A stretch of 64,000 nucleotides of DNA from the NCBI RefSeq assembly GCF_000378465.1, contig NZ_KB899931.1, positions 1 to 64,000 on the forward strand, in the 5' to 3' direction. The first letter of the stretch is position 1. Each line of letters opens with the position of its first letter. The DNA comes from Elioraea tepidiphila DSM 17972 (GTDB lineage Bacteria; Pseudomonadota; Alphaproteobacteria; Acetobacterales; Acetobacteraceae). This document shows positions 44,959 through 55,541 of the stretch, piece by piece. The position numbers were made by a program, and so were the translations under genes. Under the pieces are notes generated by a model. The model saw only the letters and a list, made by a program, of their open reading frames with translations. It was not told where the DNA came from and searched no databases.

Positions 44959-45533
44959 TGCGAGGCATTCGTTCCGGGGCCGCGGCGCTCGCCGCGGCCC
45001 TTTTCTGCGCCCCGCTCGCCGCCGCACCCGAACAGGCCGAGCTCTGCGCCGCCTGCCACGGCGCGCGCGGCGTGTCGGCACTGGAGGACGTGCCCTCGCT
45101 TGCCGGCCAGCCGGAGACGTTCCTCACCCTGCAGATGATCCTGTTCCGCGAGCGCATCCGCCGCTTCGAGCCGATGAACGCGGCGATGCGCGGCATCGGC
45201 GATGCCGAGGTCGAGGCGCTCGCGCGCTTCTATGCCGCGCTGCCGCCGGCAAGGCCGGAGACGGCACCGGATCCTGAGCGGGCCTCGCGCGGCCGCGCGC
45301 TTTCGGCCCGGCATCGCTGCGGCGTCTGCCATCTCGCCGACTATGCCGGACAGGCCCAGGTGCCGCGGCTCTCCGGCCAGCGCGAGGACTATCTGCTGCA
45401 CGCGATGCGCGACTACCAGGCCGGCACGCGCCAGGGCACCGACACCTCGATGCAGGCGGTGCTGTACGGGCTCAGCGAGCGCGATCTCGCCGATCTCGCG
45501 CACTATCTCGCGACGGTGCCGGCAGCGCGCTGA
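44958..45533 (+). CDS. Diheme cytochrome c, partner of the PQQ-type dehydrogenase
   Basis: The 191-residue protein has a signal peptide and two c-type haem motifs, CAACH (about 30-34) and CGVCH (about 121-125), each followed by a Met ligand region ([17 protein letters not shown]). This is the CccA/cytochrome c4 layout. Translation is coupled to the dehydrogenase by a TGATG overlap. The 3' end overlaps the convergent rsmA gene by 62 bases. Confidence 0.88.
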   Translation: MRGIRSGAAALAAALFCAPLAAAPEQAELCAACHGARGVSALEDVPSLAGQPETFLTLQMILFRERIRRFEPMNAAMRGIGDAEVEALARFYAALPPARPETAPDPERASRGRALSARHRCGVCHLADYAGQAQVPRLSGQREDYLLHAMRDYQAGTRQGTDTSMQAVLYGLSERDLADLAHYLATVPAAR

Positions 45534-46335
45534 GGGCCAGCCGCTCGAACTCCGCGACGCTCAGCGTCTCCGCGCGGCGCACAGGGTCGATCCCCGCCTG
45601 CGCCAGCAGGGCGTCGGGCTCGCCGAGCGGCCTCAGCGCGCTCCGCAGCATCTTGCGCCGCTGCCCGAACGCCGCCGCGGTGACGCGCTCCATCGCGGCG
45701 AACAGGGCGCGCGGCGGCTGGTCCGCGCGGGGCACGAGATGCACCACCGCCGAGGCAACCTTGGGTGGCGGCGTGAAGGCGGCGGCCGGCAGGCGCAGCA
45801 CGAGGCGCGCCTCGGCGATCCACTGCGCGAGCACCGAGAGCCGCCCGTACGCCTCGCTGCCCGGCGCGGCGACGATCCGCTCGGCGACCTCCTGCTGGAA
45901 CATGAGCGTCAGGCTCTCGAACGCGGCTGCCTGCCCAAGCCAGCCCACCAGCAGCGGTGTGCCGATGTTGTAGGGCAGGTTCGCCACCACCTTGCGCGGC
46001 GGCGGCGCAAGCGCCGCGAGATCGACCGCGAGCGCATCCGCCTCGATGACGCGCAGCCGCTCGGGATGGGCGGCGACCAGATCGGCGAGGGCCGCGACGC
46101 AGCGCGGATCGCGCTCGATCGCCGTGACCGTCGCCGCCTCGGAGGCGAGCAGCGCGCGCGTGAGCCCGCCCGGCCCGGGACCGACCTCGATCGCGTGCCG
46201 CCCCTCCATCGCACCGGCCGCGCGCACGATCCGCGCGGTCAGGTTCAGATCGAGCAGGAAATGCTGGCCGAGCGATCGTCGCGCATCGAGGCCGAAACGC
46301 GCGATCACTTCGCGCAGCGGCGGCAGTCCGCTCAC
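45472..46335 (-). CDS. rsmA: 16S rRNA dimethyladenosine transferase
   Basis: The 287-residue KsgA/RsmA methyltransferase has GQHFLLD, the SAM motif [14 protein letters not shown] and the catalytic [11 protein letters not shown]. It dimethylates A1518 and A1519 of 16S rRNA during 30S maturation. The start is GTG 46335, overlapping the pdxA stop (GTGA). Its last 13 or so residues are a basic extension that runs into the convergent cytochrome gene. The surA-pdxA-rsmA order is conserved in proteobacteria. Confidence 0.94.
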   Translation of the reverse strand: MSGLPPLREVIARFGLDARRSLGQHFLLDLNLTARIVRAAGAMEGRHAIEVGPGPGGLTRALLASEAATVTAIERDPRCVAALADLVAAHPERLRVIEADALAVDLAALAPPPRKVVANLPYNIGTPLLVGWLGQAAAFESLTLMFQQEVAERIVAAPGSEAYGRLSVLAQWIAEARLVLRLPAAAFTPPPKVASAVVHLVPRADQPPRALFAAMERVTAAAFGQRRKMLRSALRPLGEPDALLAQAGIDPVRRAETLSVAEFERLALSALPAPSRDSARDRRDRAR

Positions 46336-47339
46336 GCCGCCCGCGCGCGCTCCCGCCGCGCCGCCATTGCGGCCGCGAGCTCGATCGCCGCGATCAGCGA
46401 GGAGGGATCGGCGATCCCCTGGCCGGCGATGTCGCAGGCGGTGCCGTGGTCGGGACTGGTGCGCACGATCGGGAGGCCGAGCGTGACGTTCACGCCGCCG
46501 GCGAAGTCCAGCGTCTTGATCGGGATCAGCGCCTGGTCGTGATACATGCAGAGCGCGGCATCGTAGCCCGCCCGCGCGCGCTCGTGGAACAGGCTGTCGG
46601 CCGGGTGCGGCCCGCTGACCGCCAGTCCTTCGCCACGCAGGATCTCGATCGCGGGACGGATCGTTGCGATCTCCTCGCGTCCGATCGTGCCCTCCTCGCC
46701 GGCATGCGGGTTGAGCCCCGTCACCGCAAGACGCGGCCGGGCGATGCCGAAATCCGCCCGCAGCGCCGCGGCGACGATGCGCGCGGTCGCGACGATGCGC
46801 GCGGTCGTCAGCGCCGCCGGCACCTCTGCGAGCGGGATGTGCACCGTCACCGGCACCACCTTGAGCAGCGGCGAGGCGAGCATCATCACCGGCACGCCGC
46901 CGCCGGCGAGCTCGGCGAGCCAGGTCGTGTGGCCGGCATGGCCGATCCCGCCCGCGAGCAGCGTGGTCTTGGCGAGCGGATTGGTGACCACCCCGCCCGC
47001 CTCGCCCGCGCGCGCGAGCGCCACCGCCCGCTCGACCGAGCGGATGATCGCCGGACCATGCGCCGGGTCGGGCCGCCCGGGCTCGACGGGCGCGGCGAGC
47101 GGCTCGGGCAGGACCGGAAGGGCGCGCGGGAAGCTCGCCGCGCCCTCGGCGAGCGAGCCGACCGCGCGCACCGGCACGTCTCGGCCGAGATGTCGCGCGA
47201 GGGCCGCGAGCCGATCGGGATCGTCGATCGCGACGAAGCCTGGCCCCGACACGCGCAGGCGCGACCATGCGGCGAGCGCGATCTCGCCGCCGATCCCCGC
47301 CGGTTCGCCCATGGTCAGTGCGAGCGGCGCCGCACTCAC
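46332..47339 (-). CDS. pdxA: 4-hydroxythreonine-4-phosphate dehydrogenase
   Basis: The 335-residue PdxA carries [16 protein letters not shown] at the start, a His-rich metal site region ([12 protein letters not shown]), [15 protein letters not shown] and [13 protein letters not shown]. It oxidises 4-phosphohydroxy-threonine in the DXP-dependent vitamin B6 pathway. Starts at GTG 47339, overlapping the surA stop by 4 bases. Confidence 0.94.
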   Translation of the reverse strand: MSAAPLALTMGEPAGIGGEIALAAWSRLRVSGPGFVAIDDPDRLAALARHLGRDVPVRAVGSLAEGAASFPRALPVLPEPLAAPVEPGRPDPAHGPAIIRSVERAVALARAGEAGGVVTNPLAKTTLLAGGIGHAGHTTWLAELAGGGVPVMMLASPLLKVVPVTVHIPLAEVPAALTTARIVATARIVAAALRADFGIARPRLAVTGLNPHAGEEGTIGREEIATIRPAIEILRGEGLAVSGPHPADSLFHERARAGYDAALCMYHDQALIPIKTLDFAGGVNVTLGLPIVRTSPDHGTACDIAGQGIADPSSLIAAIELAAAMAARRERARAA

Positions 47340-48604
47340 GCGCGGAAGTCGATCTCGGCGCGGCGGCGCAGGTCGCGCATCATCTGGCGCGAGAGCAGAT
47401 CGACGCGCTCGCGCAGGATCGTCTCGGTGATCGCCTCGGGGTTGGGCGCGGCGAGGTTCTCGGTTCGCCGGGCGCAGACCATCATCAGCGCCACGCCGTC
47501 CGGCGCGATCAGTGGCTGGGTGGCGCGACCCGCGGCAAGCCCGCCGAGAATCTGGCGGAGCTGCGGGGTCTGCGTCTCGAGCCGGATCTCGACCGGCTCG
47601 CCCACCTGCGCGCCGCCTGCCGCGCGCGCCGCCTGGGCCAGCGCATCGCAGCCGCGCGCGCTGTCCGAGACACGCCCAGCGGTCTCGACCTGGCGGATCT
47701 GCTGCGGGGTCGGCCGCTGCGGGTCGAGCGGCGCATCGAACGGGAACACCACCTGGCGCAGCGTCAGCAGGGTGGCCATGTCGCGGCCGACCTCGCGGCG
47801 GGCGCGCAATGTCACGATCGAGAACCCGCCGGCGGTGCGGATCGGCGTCGAGACCGCGCCGGGCGGCATCTGCGTCACCACGGCCTCGACCTCGGGCTCG
47901 AGCTGACCGAGGCGGATCCAGCCCAGGTCCCCACCCTGTTCGGCCGACTGCGCCTGGCTGAACTGCGCGGCGACGGCGGCGAAGGGGGCACCCCGGCGCA
48001 GCTGCTCGATCAGATCGGCGGCCGTGCGTTCGGCCTCCGGTTCCTGGCGCGGATCATCCACCGCGATGAACACCTCGGCGACCAGGAATTCGGGCTGGCC
48101 GGTCGCCGCCTCCAGCGCGCGCAGCCGCTCGCGCACCAGTTCCGGGTGCACCTCGGCCTGGGCACCGAGCTCGGCGCGCACCAGCTTGCTCCAGCCGATG
48201 GTCGCGCGCAGCTGGCCGTAGAGCGCGCGGATGTCGATCCCCTGGCGCGCGAGGCTGGCCCTGAGCCCGCCCGGGCTCATGTTGTTCTGCTGCTCGATCC
48301 GCCCGACCGCGGCGGCGATCTCGCCGTCGGTCACCAGGATGCGGCGCCGCTGCACCTCCTGCAGGCGCAGCCGCTCATCGACCAGCAGCCGGCGCACCTG
48401 CGGCGTGATGCGGTCGAGCACCTCGGGCGTCATCGGCAGGCCGGCGGTAGCGGCGAACAGGCGGCGGCGCGCCTCGACGTCGAAGGTGGTGATGACGTCG
48501 CCGTTGACCACCGCGACGATCCCGGCGGATTGCGCACGCGCCGGCGGCGCGGCGGGCACGGCCGCGAGGACCGCCAGCAGGATCAGGGCAAGCGCACGTC
48601 GCAT
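47336..48604 (-). CDS. surA: Periplasmic peptidyl-prolyl isomerase / OMP chaperone SurA
   Basis: The 422-residue protein has a signal peptide ([20 protein letters not shown]), an N-terminal SurA helical domain ([18 protein letters not shown]) and two parvulin-like regions ([13 protein letters not shown], and TLRQVVFPF further on). The first contains the usual [20 protein letters not shown]. It escorts outer-membrane proteins; the LptD gene lies just upstream. An alternative ATG at 48616 adds 4 residues. Confidence 0.9.
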   Translation of the reverse strand: MRRALALILLAVLAAVPAAPPARAQSAGIVAVVNGDVITTFDVEARRRLFAATAGLPMTPEVLDRITPQVRRLLVDERLRLQEVQRRRILVTDGEIAAAVGRIEQQNNMSPGGLRASLARQGIDIRALYGQLRATIGWSKLVRAELGAQAEVHPELVRERLRALEAATGQPEFLVAEVFIAVDDPRQEPEAERTAADLIEQLRRGAPFAAVAAQFSQAQSAEQGGDLGWIRLGQLEPEVEAVVTQMPPGAVSTPIRTAGGFSIVTLRARREVGRDMATLLTLRQVVFPFDAPLDPQRPTPQQIRQVETAGRVSDSARGCDALAQAARAAGGAQVGEPVEIRLETQTPQLRQILGGLAAGRATQPLIAPDGVALMMVCARRTENLAAPNPEAITETILRERVDLLSRQMMRDLRRRAEIDFRA

Positions 48605-48657
48605 CGGCCCCTGCATAGGCCCGAAGCGGGCCGGCCGCAACGCCCGCCCGGCCGGCC

Positions 48658-50817
48658 TCACAGGGCCGAGAAGCCGATCTCGCCCACGGTCTTGAACACG
48701 ACGGTGAAGATCAGATCGGTCCCCGCGCCGAGGGTGCCGGTGGTGGTGAAGCGGCGCAGATAGGTCGCGACGAAGGCGAAGCACTCGTCCTCGTAGCGCA
48801 GTCCCGCATAGGACTGGACCATCGCCTCGCGGGCGAGATCGCGGCGGGCGCCGACCCAGCCGCTCCAGTTGCCCCAGATGCGCCCGCCGAGCGTGGCGCC
48901 GAGCTCGCGCCGCGCCGTGGGCTGAAGGGCCTCCGGCTGCGCCGGCGCGGTCAGATACGAGACCGTGAGGTAGCGGCCGAAGCCGCTGAGCGTGACCGAG
49001 GCGTCGGCGAGCCGTGTCGAGAAGGTCTCGCGGTCGAGCCGCGTGCGGTAGGACAGCGCCAGATGCTCGGAGGGGATGACGGTCAGCCGGCCGACATAGT
49101 CCGACCGCCGGCCTTCGAGCCCCGACCCGGCCGGGTAGAGCGCGTCGGTCGCCGCCCGCCAGGCCTGGCCGAACATGCCCTCGATCGTCACGCCGGGCAG
49201 GTACCAGGCGCCGCGCAGGCCGGCGTTGACGCGCAGCCCGCCGTCCAGCCGGTCGCGGCCGGGAAAGCGGTTGAAGCCGAAGAGGTAGGCGTCGGAGAAC
49301 TCGAGATCGATGCTGTCCTCGTTCGGGATGCGCCGGTCCAGTCCGACATTCGGTCCGGCCACCACCTGCACGATCGGCTCGATCAGTTGGCTGCCCCACG
49401 ACCCGCCCGGGCGCAGCAACGGCCAGCGCCAGGTGAGCGCCACCTGGGGATGCGCCCGGCCGATCGTGCCCGAGTCGCCGCCCGGCAGCGGTGTCGCGCT
49501 GGTGTCGCCGCCGACCTGATAGCCGAGCAGATCCAGATTGGCCTCGACCGTCCAGAGATCGCCGAAACTGCCACGCAGCGGCAGCATCCAGTTGACGCGC
49601 GAGGCAACGCGGCGGGTATCGGTGCCGAGCTGGCGGGTAGTGGCGAACACGCCGAGATCGCCGCGCCAGAGTCCGCCGAGCGGGTCCTGGATCCCGGTGA
49701 TCTCGGCATAGGCGCGCGGCAACACCATCGGGATGCGGCGCGCGGCATCGAGCGTGCTGAGCCCCTGATAGAAATTGGCGTCCGCGCGCGCGTAGAAGTT
49801 GCTGCCGAAACCCTCGATGAACGGCGTGCTGACCAGCACGCCCGCGTTGCTGAAGGCGCCGATCCGGTAGCGGCGGATATAGTCGCGGTCCGAGGAGCGG
49901 CGCACGTCCCACCCCGCGCGCCACGTGTCGTCGAGGCTGAACCGGCCGGTCGAGACGATGTTGCCGCGCCAGCGCGTCTCGTCCGGGTCGTAGGTGAAGC
50001 TGCCCGAGGTGACGACGAAGCCGGAGTTGAAACGCCGCCGCCACTCGCCGAACAGCACGCCCCCCTTGCGCGTCGTCACCATCGGCGAAAGCGTCAGGTC
50101 CTCGGACGGCGAGATCACCCAGTAATAGGGCTGGCGGTAGAAGGCGCCGAGAAACGTGCTGGAACCGAAATCGGGAAACAGGAAGCCGGAGCGGCGCTTG
50201 GCCGACGGATCGGCATGCCAGAAATACGGCGTGTAGAACACCGGGATGCCGGCGATCTGCAACGTGGCGTCGAAATACTCGACGGTCTTCTCTTGCTCGT
50301 CGTGAACGACGCGGTCGGCGCGGATCTGCCAGAGCGGCGACCGCTCGGGATTGTCGCGGCAGGCCTCGCAGGTCGAGTAGACCGCGCGCGCCATCTCGGT
50401 CACGCGGCCGCCCGAACGCACCGCACCGGCCGCGGCGAGGCGGCCGCCCTCGGCGAGCAGCGCGCGCAGTTCGCGGATCACCCCGTCGCGCAGATCCTCG
50501 GTGAGTTCCGCCTCCTCGGCGAAGAACACCTGCCCGTCGGGCTCCATCAGTACGACCTCGCCGCGCGCGGTCGCGCGCCCGGTCGGGCGGTGGAACGTGA
50601 CTTCCTGCGCGCGCAGGATACGGTCGCCCTGCCAGGCCTCGACCCCACCGCGCGCGATCACGAGATCGCGGTTCTCGTCATACTCGACCTCGCCGGCGGT
50701 GAAGGTGACGGGCTGACGCTCGGCCTCGGTCAGCGGGCGGCGCGTCTGCGCCGCGGCGGCGGCGGCGAGCAGCAGCGCGAGCGCCACGGCACCCGCGGCC
50801 TTGCGGCGGGACCGCAT
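48658..50817 (-). CDS. lptD: LPS-assembly protein LptD
   Basis: The 719-residue outer-membrane protein has a signal peptide, an OstA/LptA-like N-terminal domain (VTFTAGEVEYDENRDLVIARG), then a large beta-barrel typical of LptD (GIPVFYTPYFWHADPSAKRRSGFL, PYYWVISPSEDLTLSPM). It inserts lipopolysaccharide into the outer leaflet. The Cys pair near STCEACRDNPERS may form a disulfide. It follows lptG by one base. Confidence 0.94.
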   Translation of the reverse strand: MRSRRKAAGAVALALLLAAAAAAQTRRPLTEAERQPVTFTAGEVEYDENRDLVIARGGVEAWQGDRILRAQEVTFHRPTGRATARGEVVLMEPDGQVFFAEEAELTEDLRDGVIRELRALLAEGGRLAAAGAVRSGGRVTEMARAVYSTCEACRDNPERSPLWQIRADRVVHDEQEKTVEYFDATLQIAGIPVFYTPYFWHADPSAKRRSGFLFPDFGSSTFLGAFYRQPYYWVISPSEDLTLSPMVTTRKGGVLFGEWRRRFNSGFVVTSGSFTYDPDETRWRGNIVSTGRFSLDDTWRAGWDVRRSSDRDYIRRYRIGAFSNAGVLVSTPFIEGFGSNFYARADANFYQGLSTLDAARRIPMVLPRAYAEITGIQDPLGGLWRGDLGVFATTRQLGTDTRRVASRVNWMLPLRGSFGDLWTVEANLDLLGYQVGGDTSATPLPGGDSGTIGRAHPQVALTWRWPLLRPGGSWGSQLIEPIVQVVAGPNVGLDRRIPNEDSIDLEFSDAYLFGFNRFPGRDRLDGGLRVNAGLRGAWYLPGVTIEGMFGQAWRAATDALYPAGSGLEGRRSDYVGRLTVIPSEHLALSYRTRLDRETFSTRLADASVTLSGFGRYLTVSYLTAPAQPEALQPTARRELGATLGGRIWGNWSGWVGARRDLAREAMVQSYAGLRYEDECFAFVATYLRRFTTTGTLGAGTDLIFTVVFKTVGEIGFSAL

Positions 50818-50818
50818 C

Positions 50819-51934
50819 TCAGCCGTCCTCGAGATGCAGCAGCATCGCCACCGCCAGCATGAGCCCGACCCCCGTAGGGGTCCAGGCGGCGAGCATCACC
50901 GGCAGCGCGCCGCTGACGCCGAACTCGCCCACCACCTTGGTCAGCACGAACAGCGAGAACCCGGCGGCCACGCCCGCGCCGATCATCAGTCCGACGCCGC
51001 CGCGCCGCGACGGCCGCATCGAGAAGCCCGCCGCCACCAGCACCATCGTGCCGCCGAGCAACGGCAGCGCGAGCAGCGCGTTGAAGCGCAGCCGGTGGCG
51101 CTGGGCCGAGAACCCCGCCTCCTCGAGCACCGAGACGAAACCCGGCAGCGCCCAGAACGACAGCGTGTCGGGAGGGGCGAGCCCATCCTGCAGCCGTGCC
51201 ACGGTGAGGTCGGTCGCGAGGGTCAGGGTCGCATTGCGCGGGCCCATGCGCTCGGCGCCGACCGCGGCGGCACCTTCGAGCCGCCAGCGCCGCGGCTCGA
51301 GCACCGCGCGTTCGGCCTCGATCCGTTCGAGGAAACGATCATCGGGGCCGAGTCGGAACACCGAGACGCGCTCGAGCGTGAGCTGGTCCGGCCCGACCGC
51401 GGCGATGCGCTCGCCGTGCAGGATCGCAGACCCGCCGCGCGCCAGCGCATCGTCGCGCTGCTTCACCCAGAGCCCGCCGCCGGAGAGGCCGAGCGTGCCC
51501 GCGCCACCACGCAGCAGCGTCGAGTCGAGCCGTTCCGCGCGCGCATAGAACATCGCCGAGACCGGACTGACGGCCGTGATCGCGACCAGCCCGAGCAGGG
51601 TCCCGGCCGCCACGGGGGCAGCGAGAAACTGCCATGCGGAGACTCCGGCCGCGCGCGCGACGATCAGCTCGGAGGAGCGCGTCAGCCGCCAGAACGCGAC
51701 CAGCCCGCCGACCAGCACCGCGAAGGGCAGGATCTCGATCGCCATGAACGGCAGCTTGAGCGCGGTGATCTCGACCAGGCGGCCGAACGGCACGTCCGGC
51801 CGTCCGGCCGCGCGCCGGGTCAGCTCGATCACGTCGAACAGCGCGACGATCGCGATCAGCCCGCCCAGCACCGACAGGGTTGAGAGGAGGAACACCCGCC
51901 CGACATAGATGGCGAGGACGCGCGGCACCCGCAT
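50819..51934 (-). CDS. lptG: LPS export permease LptG
   Basis: The 371-residue protein has the YjgP/YjgQ layout: N-terminal TM helices (VFLLSTLSVLGGLIAIVALFDVIELTRRA and PFMAIEILPFAVLVGGLVAF, each in part), a periplasmic beta-jellyroll, and C-terminal TM helices. With LptF and the LptB ATPase (not here) it extracts LPS from the inner membrane. It is the second of the lptF-lptG-lptD chain. Confidence 0.92.
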   Translation of the reverse strand: MRVPRVLAIYVGRVFLLSTLSVLGGLIAIVALFDVIELTRRAAGRPDVPFGRLVEITALKLPFMAIEILPFAVLVGGLVAFWRLTRSSELIVARAAGVSAWQFLAAPVAAGTLLGLVAITAVSPVSAMFYARAERLDSTLLRGGAGTLGLSGGGLWVKQRDDALARGGSAILHGERIAAVGPDQLTLERVSVFRLGPDDRFLERIEAERAVLEPRRWRLEGAAAVGAERMGPRNATLTLATDLTVARLQDGLAPPDTLSFWALPGFVSVLEEAGFSAQRHRLRFNALLALPLLGGTMVLVAAGFSMRPSRRGGVGLMIGAGVAAGFSLFVLTKVVGEFGVSGALPVMLAAWTPTGVGLMLAVAMLLHLEDG

Positions 51935-51942
51935 GCCCGGCC

Positions 51943-53061
51943 TCAGCCCGGCGTCGCTTCGGCGGCCGGCACGCGCGCCCGCGGCGGATGCACGAGCCAG
52001 GCAAGCGCGATCAGCCCGGGCAGCACCGCATGCACCCAGAGCAACGGCACGAGGGCGAGTTCGCGCGTCGCCAGATTGCCGATGCCGACGCCGAGGGCCA
52101 CCAGCCCGCCGCCCAGCGCCACGGCGACCAGCACTCGCCCGGTCTTGCCGTGGCGGTTGAACTCCCCGGTCAGCAGGCAGGCGAGCGCCACCAGGGCGAG
52201 GGACAGCGTCACCAGCGGGCCGGCCAGGCGCTGATGCGCCTCGACGACGAAGCGCGCCCGGTCGCGCGCGCTCACCTGCTCCGCCGGGTCGGGGTCGAGC
52301 AGCTCGCGCACGCCGCGCTCGCGCGCATCGCGATAGCGCACCTCGTCGCGCGCGGCCTCGGTGGCGAGGCTCATCGTGTTCTCGGCGAAGGAAAGCATGC
52401 GCAGCGTGCCGGTGCGCCGGTCGAGCTCCTGGCGCGTGCCGTGCTGGAGCGTCACGCGCGGCGTGTCGCCGTCGAGCGTCAGCCAGCCGCGCTCGGCGAG
52501 GATGGTCGCCGGTGCGCCTGCCTCGCGCGTGTCGTGCACCATGATGCCGCGGAAATTGCCGTCGCGGTCGCGGTCGCGGATATAGACCGTCAGCCCCTCG
52601 CCGAGCGTGTTGAACACGCCCTCCTGCAACAGCACGGCCGCCATCCGGTTGCGGATCTCGAACTGGTATTCGCGGAACGCGCGGTAGCTCTCCGGCACGA
52701 TCCAGAGATTCATGGTCCAGCCGAGCAGCGCCGCCCCGCCCGCGAGCACCAGCGCCGGCCGCGCGAGCGCCATCGGCCCCATGCCGGCGGCGCGCATCAC
52801 CACCAGTTCGCGGTCGTCCTCCATGCGGTTGTAGACCGCCAGGATCACGATGAAGGTCGTCACCGGCAGGATCACGGCAATGAAGTTGGGCAGCATGAAG
52901 ACGGTGAGCTCGAAGAACACCGCGATCGACAGGCCGCGATTCAGCACCAGCTCGACGAACCGCAGCGACTGGGTGAGCCAGATCAGCACGGCGAGCCCGC
53001 CCGTCACCGCGACCAGCCCGATCGCGAGCTGGCGCAGCATGTAGGTCGAGAGCCGGCTCAT
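51943..53061 (-). CDS. lptF: LPS export permease LptF
   Basis: The 372-residue YjgP-family protein starts MSRLSTYMLRQLAIGLVAVT. It has the family's membrane motifs SLRFVELVLNRGLS and VYNRMEDDRELVVMRAAGM, a central periplasmic jellyroll and three C-terminal helices. It pairs with LptG, encoded 8 bases downstream. The leading position in the chain and the sequence start identify it as LptF rather than LptG. Confidence 0.92.
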   Translation of the reverse strand: MSRLSTYMLRQLAIGLVAVTGGLAVLIWLTQSLRFVELVLNRGLSIAVFFELTVFMLPNFIAVILPVTTFIVILAVYNRMEDDRELVVMRAAGMGPMALARPALVLAGGAALLGWTMNLWIVPESYRAFREYQFEIRNRMAAVLLQEGVFNTLGEGLTVYIRDRDRDGNFRGIMVHDTREAGAPATILAERGWLTLDGDTPRVTLQHGTRQELDRRTGTLRMLSFAENTMSLATEAARDEVRYRDARERGVRELLDPDPAEQVSARDRARFVVEAHQRLAGPLVTLSLALVALACLLTGEFNRHGKTGRVLVAVALGGGLVALGVGIGNLATRELALVPLLWVHAVLPGLIALAWLVHPPRARVPAAEATPG

Positions 53062-53077
53062 CCTTTGCGCCTTAGCG

Positions 53078-54523
53078 TCATCGGAGCTCGACCACCTTGC
53101 CGGGGTTCATCAGGCCGCGCGGATCGAGCGCGGCCTTGATCCGCCGCATGGTCTCGATCTCGGGGCCGCGGCGCCAGTCCGCCAGCGTCGCGGTCTTCAG
53201 CCGACCGATGCCGTGCTCGGCGGAGAAGCTGCCGCCAAGCGCCCGAACCTCGGCGGCCACGGCGTCGGCGATCGGGTCCCAGAGCGCAAGGAACGCGTCA
53301 TCCGCCATGCCTTCCGGGCGCGAGAAGTTGAAGTGGATGTTGCCGTCGCCGACATGCCCGAACGGACAGGGACGCACCTCAGGCACGATCCGCCGTACCG
53401 CCTCGATCCCGCGCGCGATCAGCGCGGGCACTTTCGAGACCGGCACCGAGACGTCGTTCTTCACCGACGCCCCCTCGCGCTTCTGCGCCTCCGCGTGCTC
53501 CTCGCGGATGCGCCACATCGCCTGGCGTTGCGCGCCGCTCCCGGCCAGCGCCGCGTCGAGCACGAGCCCCTCCTCCATCGCCGCGCCGAGCACGGTCTCC
53601 AGCACGGCGCGCAGATCGGCGTCGGGGCGCGGCGAGGCGAGCTCGACCAGCGCGTAGTGCGCGTAGCGGTCCGACAGCGGATCCGTCACGTCGGGAATGT
53701 GGCGCAGCACCAGATCGATGCCGAACCGGGCCATGTACTCGAAGGCCGCGAGCGAGTCGCCGTCGTGGCGCTGGAACCGGTTGAGCAGGGCGACCGCCGC
53801 CTCGACCGAGGCGAGGGCGACGAACGCCACCTGCACGTCGCGCGGCCGCGGCGCGAGCTTCAGCACCGCGCGCGTGACGATGCCGAGCGTGCCCTCGGCG
53901 CCGATGAAGAGCTGGCGCAGCGCGTAGCCGGTGTTGTCCTTGCGCAGGCGTCGCATCAGGTCGAGCACCGAACCGTCCGCCAGCACCACTTCGAGCCCGA
54001 GCACCTGCTCACGCATGTTGCCGTAGCGCACCGTGGTATTGCCGCCGGCGTTGGTCGAGATCAGCCCGCCGATCCGCGCCGTGCCCTCGGAGGAGAGCGA
54101 GAGCGGAAACAGGCAGCCCGCCGCCTCCGCAGCCTGTTGCACCTGGGCCAGCACGGCGCCGGCCTCGACCACCATGGTCATGTCGGACGGGTCGATGTCG
54201 AGGATGCGGTTCATGCGCGCGACCGACAGCACCACCTCGTCGCCGCGGCCGAGCGGGGTCGAGCCGCCGCAGAGCGAGGTGTTGCCGGCCTGCGGCACGA
54301 TCGCGATACCCGCCCCGGCGCAGAGCCGCACCGCCTCGGCGCATTCGGCCGTGCTGGCGGGCCGCAGCACCGCCAGCGCCGAGCCGGGGAACAGGTTGCG
54401 CCAGTCGGCGCTGTGCGCGGCGATCGCCGCCGGATCGGTGAGCAGGCCCCGCTCGCCCAGCAGGGCGAGGAGTCGGGCGGCGAGATCGCGCGGCAGGCCG
54501 GCGCGGGTCGCGGTGTCGGGCAT
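53078..54523 (-). CDS. FAD-linked oxidase (GlcD / D-2-hydroxyacid dehydrogenase type)
   Basis: The 481-residue flavoprotein has the PCMH-type FAD domain (VPQAGNTSLCGGSTP, SEGTARIGGLISTNAGGN, GAEGTLGIVTRAVLKLAP) and the C-terminal oxidase domain with FGHVGDGNIHFNF and FSAEHGIGRLKT, whose His residues bind metal or substrate. It oxidises D-lactate, D-2-hydroxyglutarate or glycolate-like acids; exact substrate unclear. An ATG at 54550 would add 9 residues. Confidence 0.9.
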   Translation of the reverse strand: MPDTATRAGLPRDLAARLLALLGERGLLTDPAAIAAHSADWRNLFPGSALAVLRPASTAECAEAVRLCAGAGIAIVPQAGNTSLCGGSTPLGRGDEVVLSVARMNRILDIDPSDMTMVVEAGAVLAQVQQAAEAAGCLFPLSLSSEGTARIGGLISTNAGGNTTVRYGNMREQVLGLEVVLADGSVLDLMRRLRKDNTGYALRQLFIGAEGTLGIVTRAVLKLAPRPRDVQVAFVALASVEAAVALLNRFQRHDGDSLAAFEYMARFGIDLVLRHIPDVTDPLSDRYAHYALVELASPRPDADLRAVLETVLGAAMEEGLVLDAALAGSGAQRQAMWRIREEHAEAQKREGASVKNDVSVPVSKVPALIARGIEAVRRIVPEVRPCPFGHVGDGNIHFNFSRPEGMADDAFLALWDPIADAVAAEVRALGGSFSAEHGIGRLKTATLADWRRGPEIETMRRIKAALDPRGLMNPGKVVELR

Positions 54524-54554
54524 GGCGGAGGCTTGCGCCGGTGCGCGCATCGGG

Positions 54555-55541
54555 TCAACCGCCGGACGGCGGGACGTGGTCGCGCGGCGCGGCGGCGCGC
54601 CGGAGCCGGTCATTGATCGCGAGCCCGAGGCCGTGCTGCGGCACCGGCATCGCCGCGATGCGCAGGAGGCCGCGCCGCCGCCCCTCGGCGTCGAGAAAGC
54701 GCAACCCCGTGAACAGCCGCGCGGCCGCCTCGACGAGATCGCCGGACCCGGACAGGGTGAAGGTGAGCCCGGCGCCGCCAGGCGCGGGGCCGAAGGCGAG
54801 CAGGGCCTCATCGGGAGCAGCCGCGGAGGCGTCGAGCCTGAGCGGCAGCACCGGCGCGTAGTGGCTCGCCAGCATCCCCGGGCCACGCGGCGCATCGTCC
54901 GCACCCTCGGCCAGGGCGACCGGGCCGATCACCGACTCGATCGCCTCGCGGGTCGCCCCGCCGGGCCGCAGCAGCACCGCCGCGCGTCCCGAGAGGTCGA
55001 GCACGCTGCTCTCCAGCCCGACTGCGCAGGGGCCGCCATCCAGCACCGCGTCGATCACGCCGCCGAGCTCCTCCAGCACATGCCCGGCGGTGGTCGGGCT
55101 GACGCGGCCCGAGACATTGGCCGAGGGCCCGGCCACGGGCCGCCCCACGGCGGAGAGCAGGGCGCGCGCGAGCGGATGCGCGGGCACCCGCAGCGCCACC
55201 GTGTCGAGCCCGGCGCGCGCCAGCAGGGCCACCGCGCAGCCAGGCGAAGCCGGCAGCACGAGCGTCAGCGGCCCCGGCCAGAGGGCAGCGGCGAGCGCGC
55301 GGGCGCGCTCGTCGGCGATGCCGAGGGCGAAGGCCGCCGCGGCCTCGGGCACATGCGCGATCAGCGGGTTGAAGCGCGGCCGGCGCTTGGCGGCGAAGAT
55401 CGCCGCAACCGCGCGCTCATCGGTCGCATCCGCCCCGAGGCCGTAGACGGTCTCGGTCGGGAAGGCGACGAGCCGGCCCGCGCGCAGGAGGCGCGCGGCC
55501 TCGGCGAGGCCGCCCTGATCGGCCGGCAGCCGGGCGGTCAC
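54555..55541 (-). CDS. L-threonylcarbamoyladenylate synthase (Sua5 type)
   Basis: The 328-residue protein has the YrdC domain (LLRAGRLVAFPTETVYGLGADA, KRRPRFNPLIAHV, SANVSGRVSPTT) and a C-terminal Sua5 domain (APRGPGMLASHYAPV, then a small alpha/beta part). It makes TC-AMP for t6A modification of tRNAs reading ANN codons. Starts at GTG 55541, overlapping the cysQ stop by 4 bases. Confidence 0.9.
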   Translation of the reverse strand: MTARLPADQGGLAEAARLLRAGRLVAFPTETVYGLGADATDERAVAAIFAAKRRPRFNPLIAHVPEAAAAFALGIADERARALAAALWPGPLTLVLPASPGCAVALLARAGLDTVALRVPAHPLARALLSAVGRPVAGPSANVSGRVSPTTAGHVLEELGGVIDAVLDGGPCAVGLESSVLDLSGRAAVLLRPGGATREAIESVIGPVALAEGADDAPRGPGMLASHYAPVLPLRLDASAAAPDEALLAFGPAPGGAGLTFTLSGSGDLVEAAARLFTGLRFLDAEGRRRGLLRIAAMPVPQHGLGLAINDRLRRAAAPRDHVPPSGG

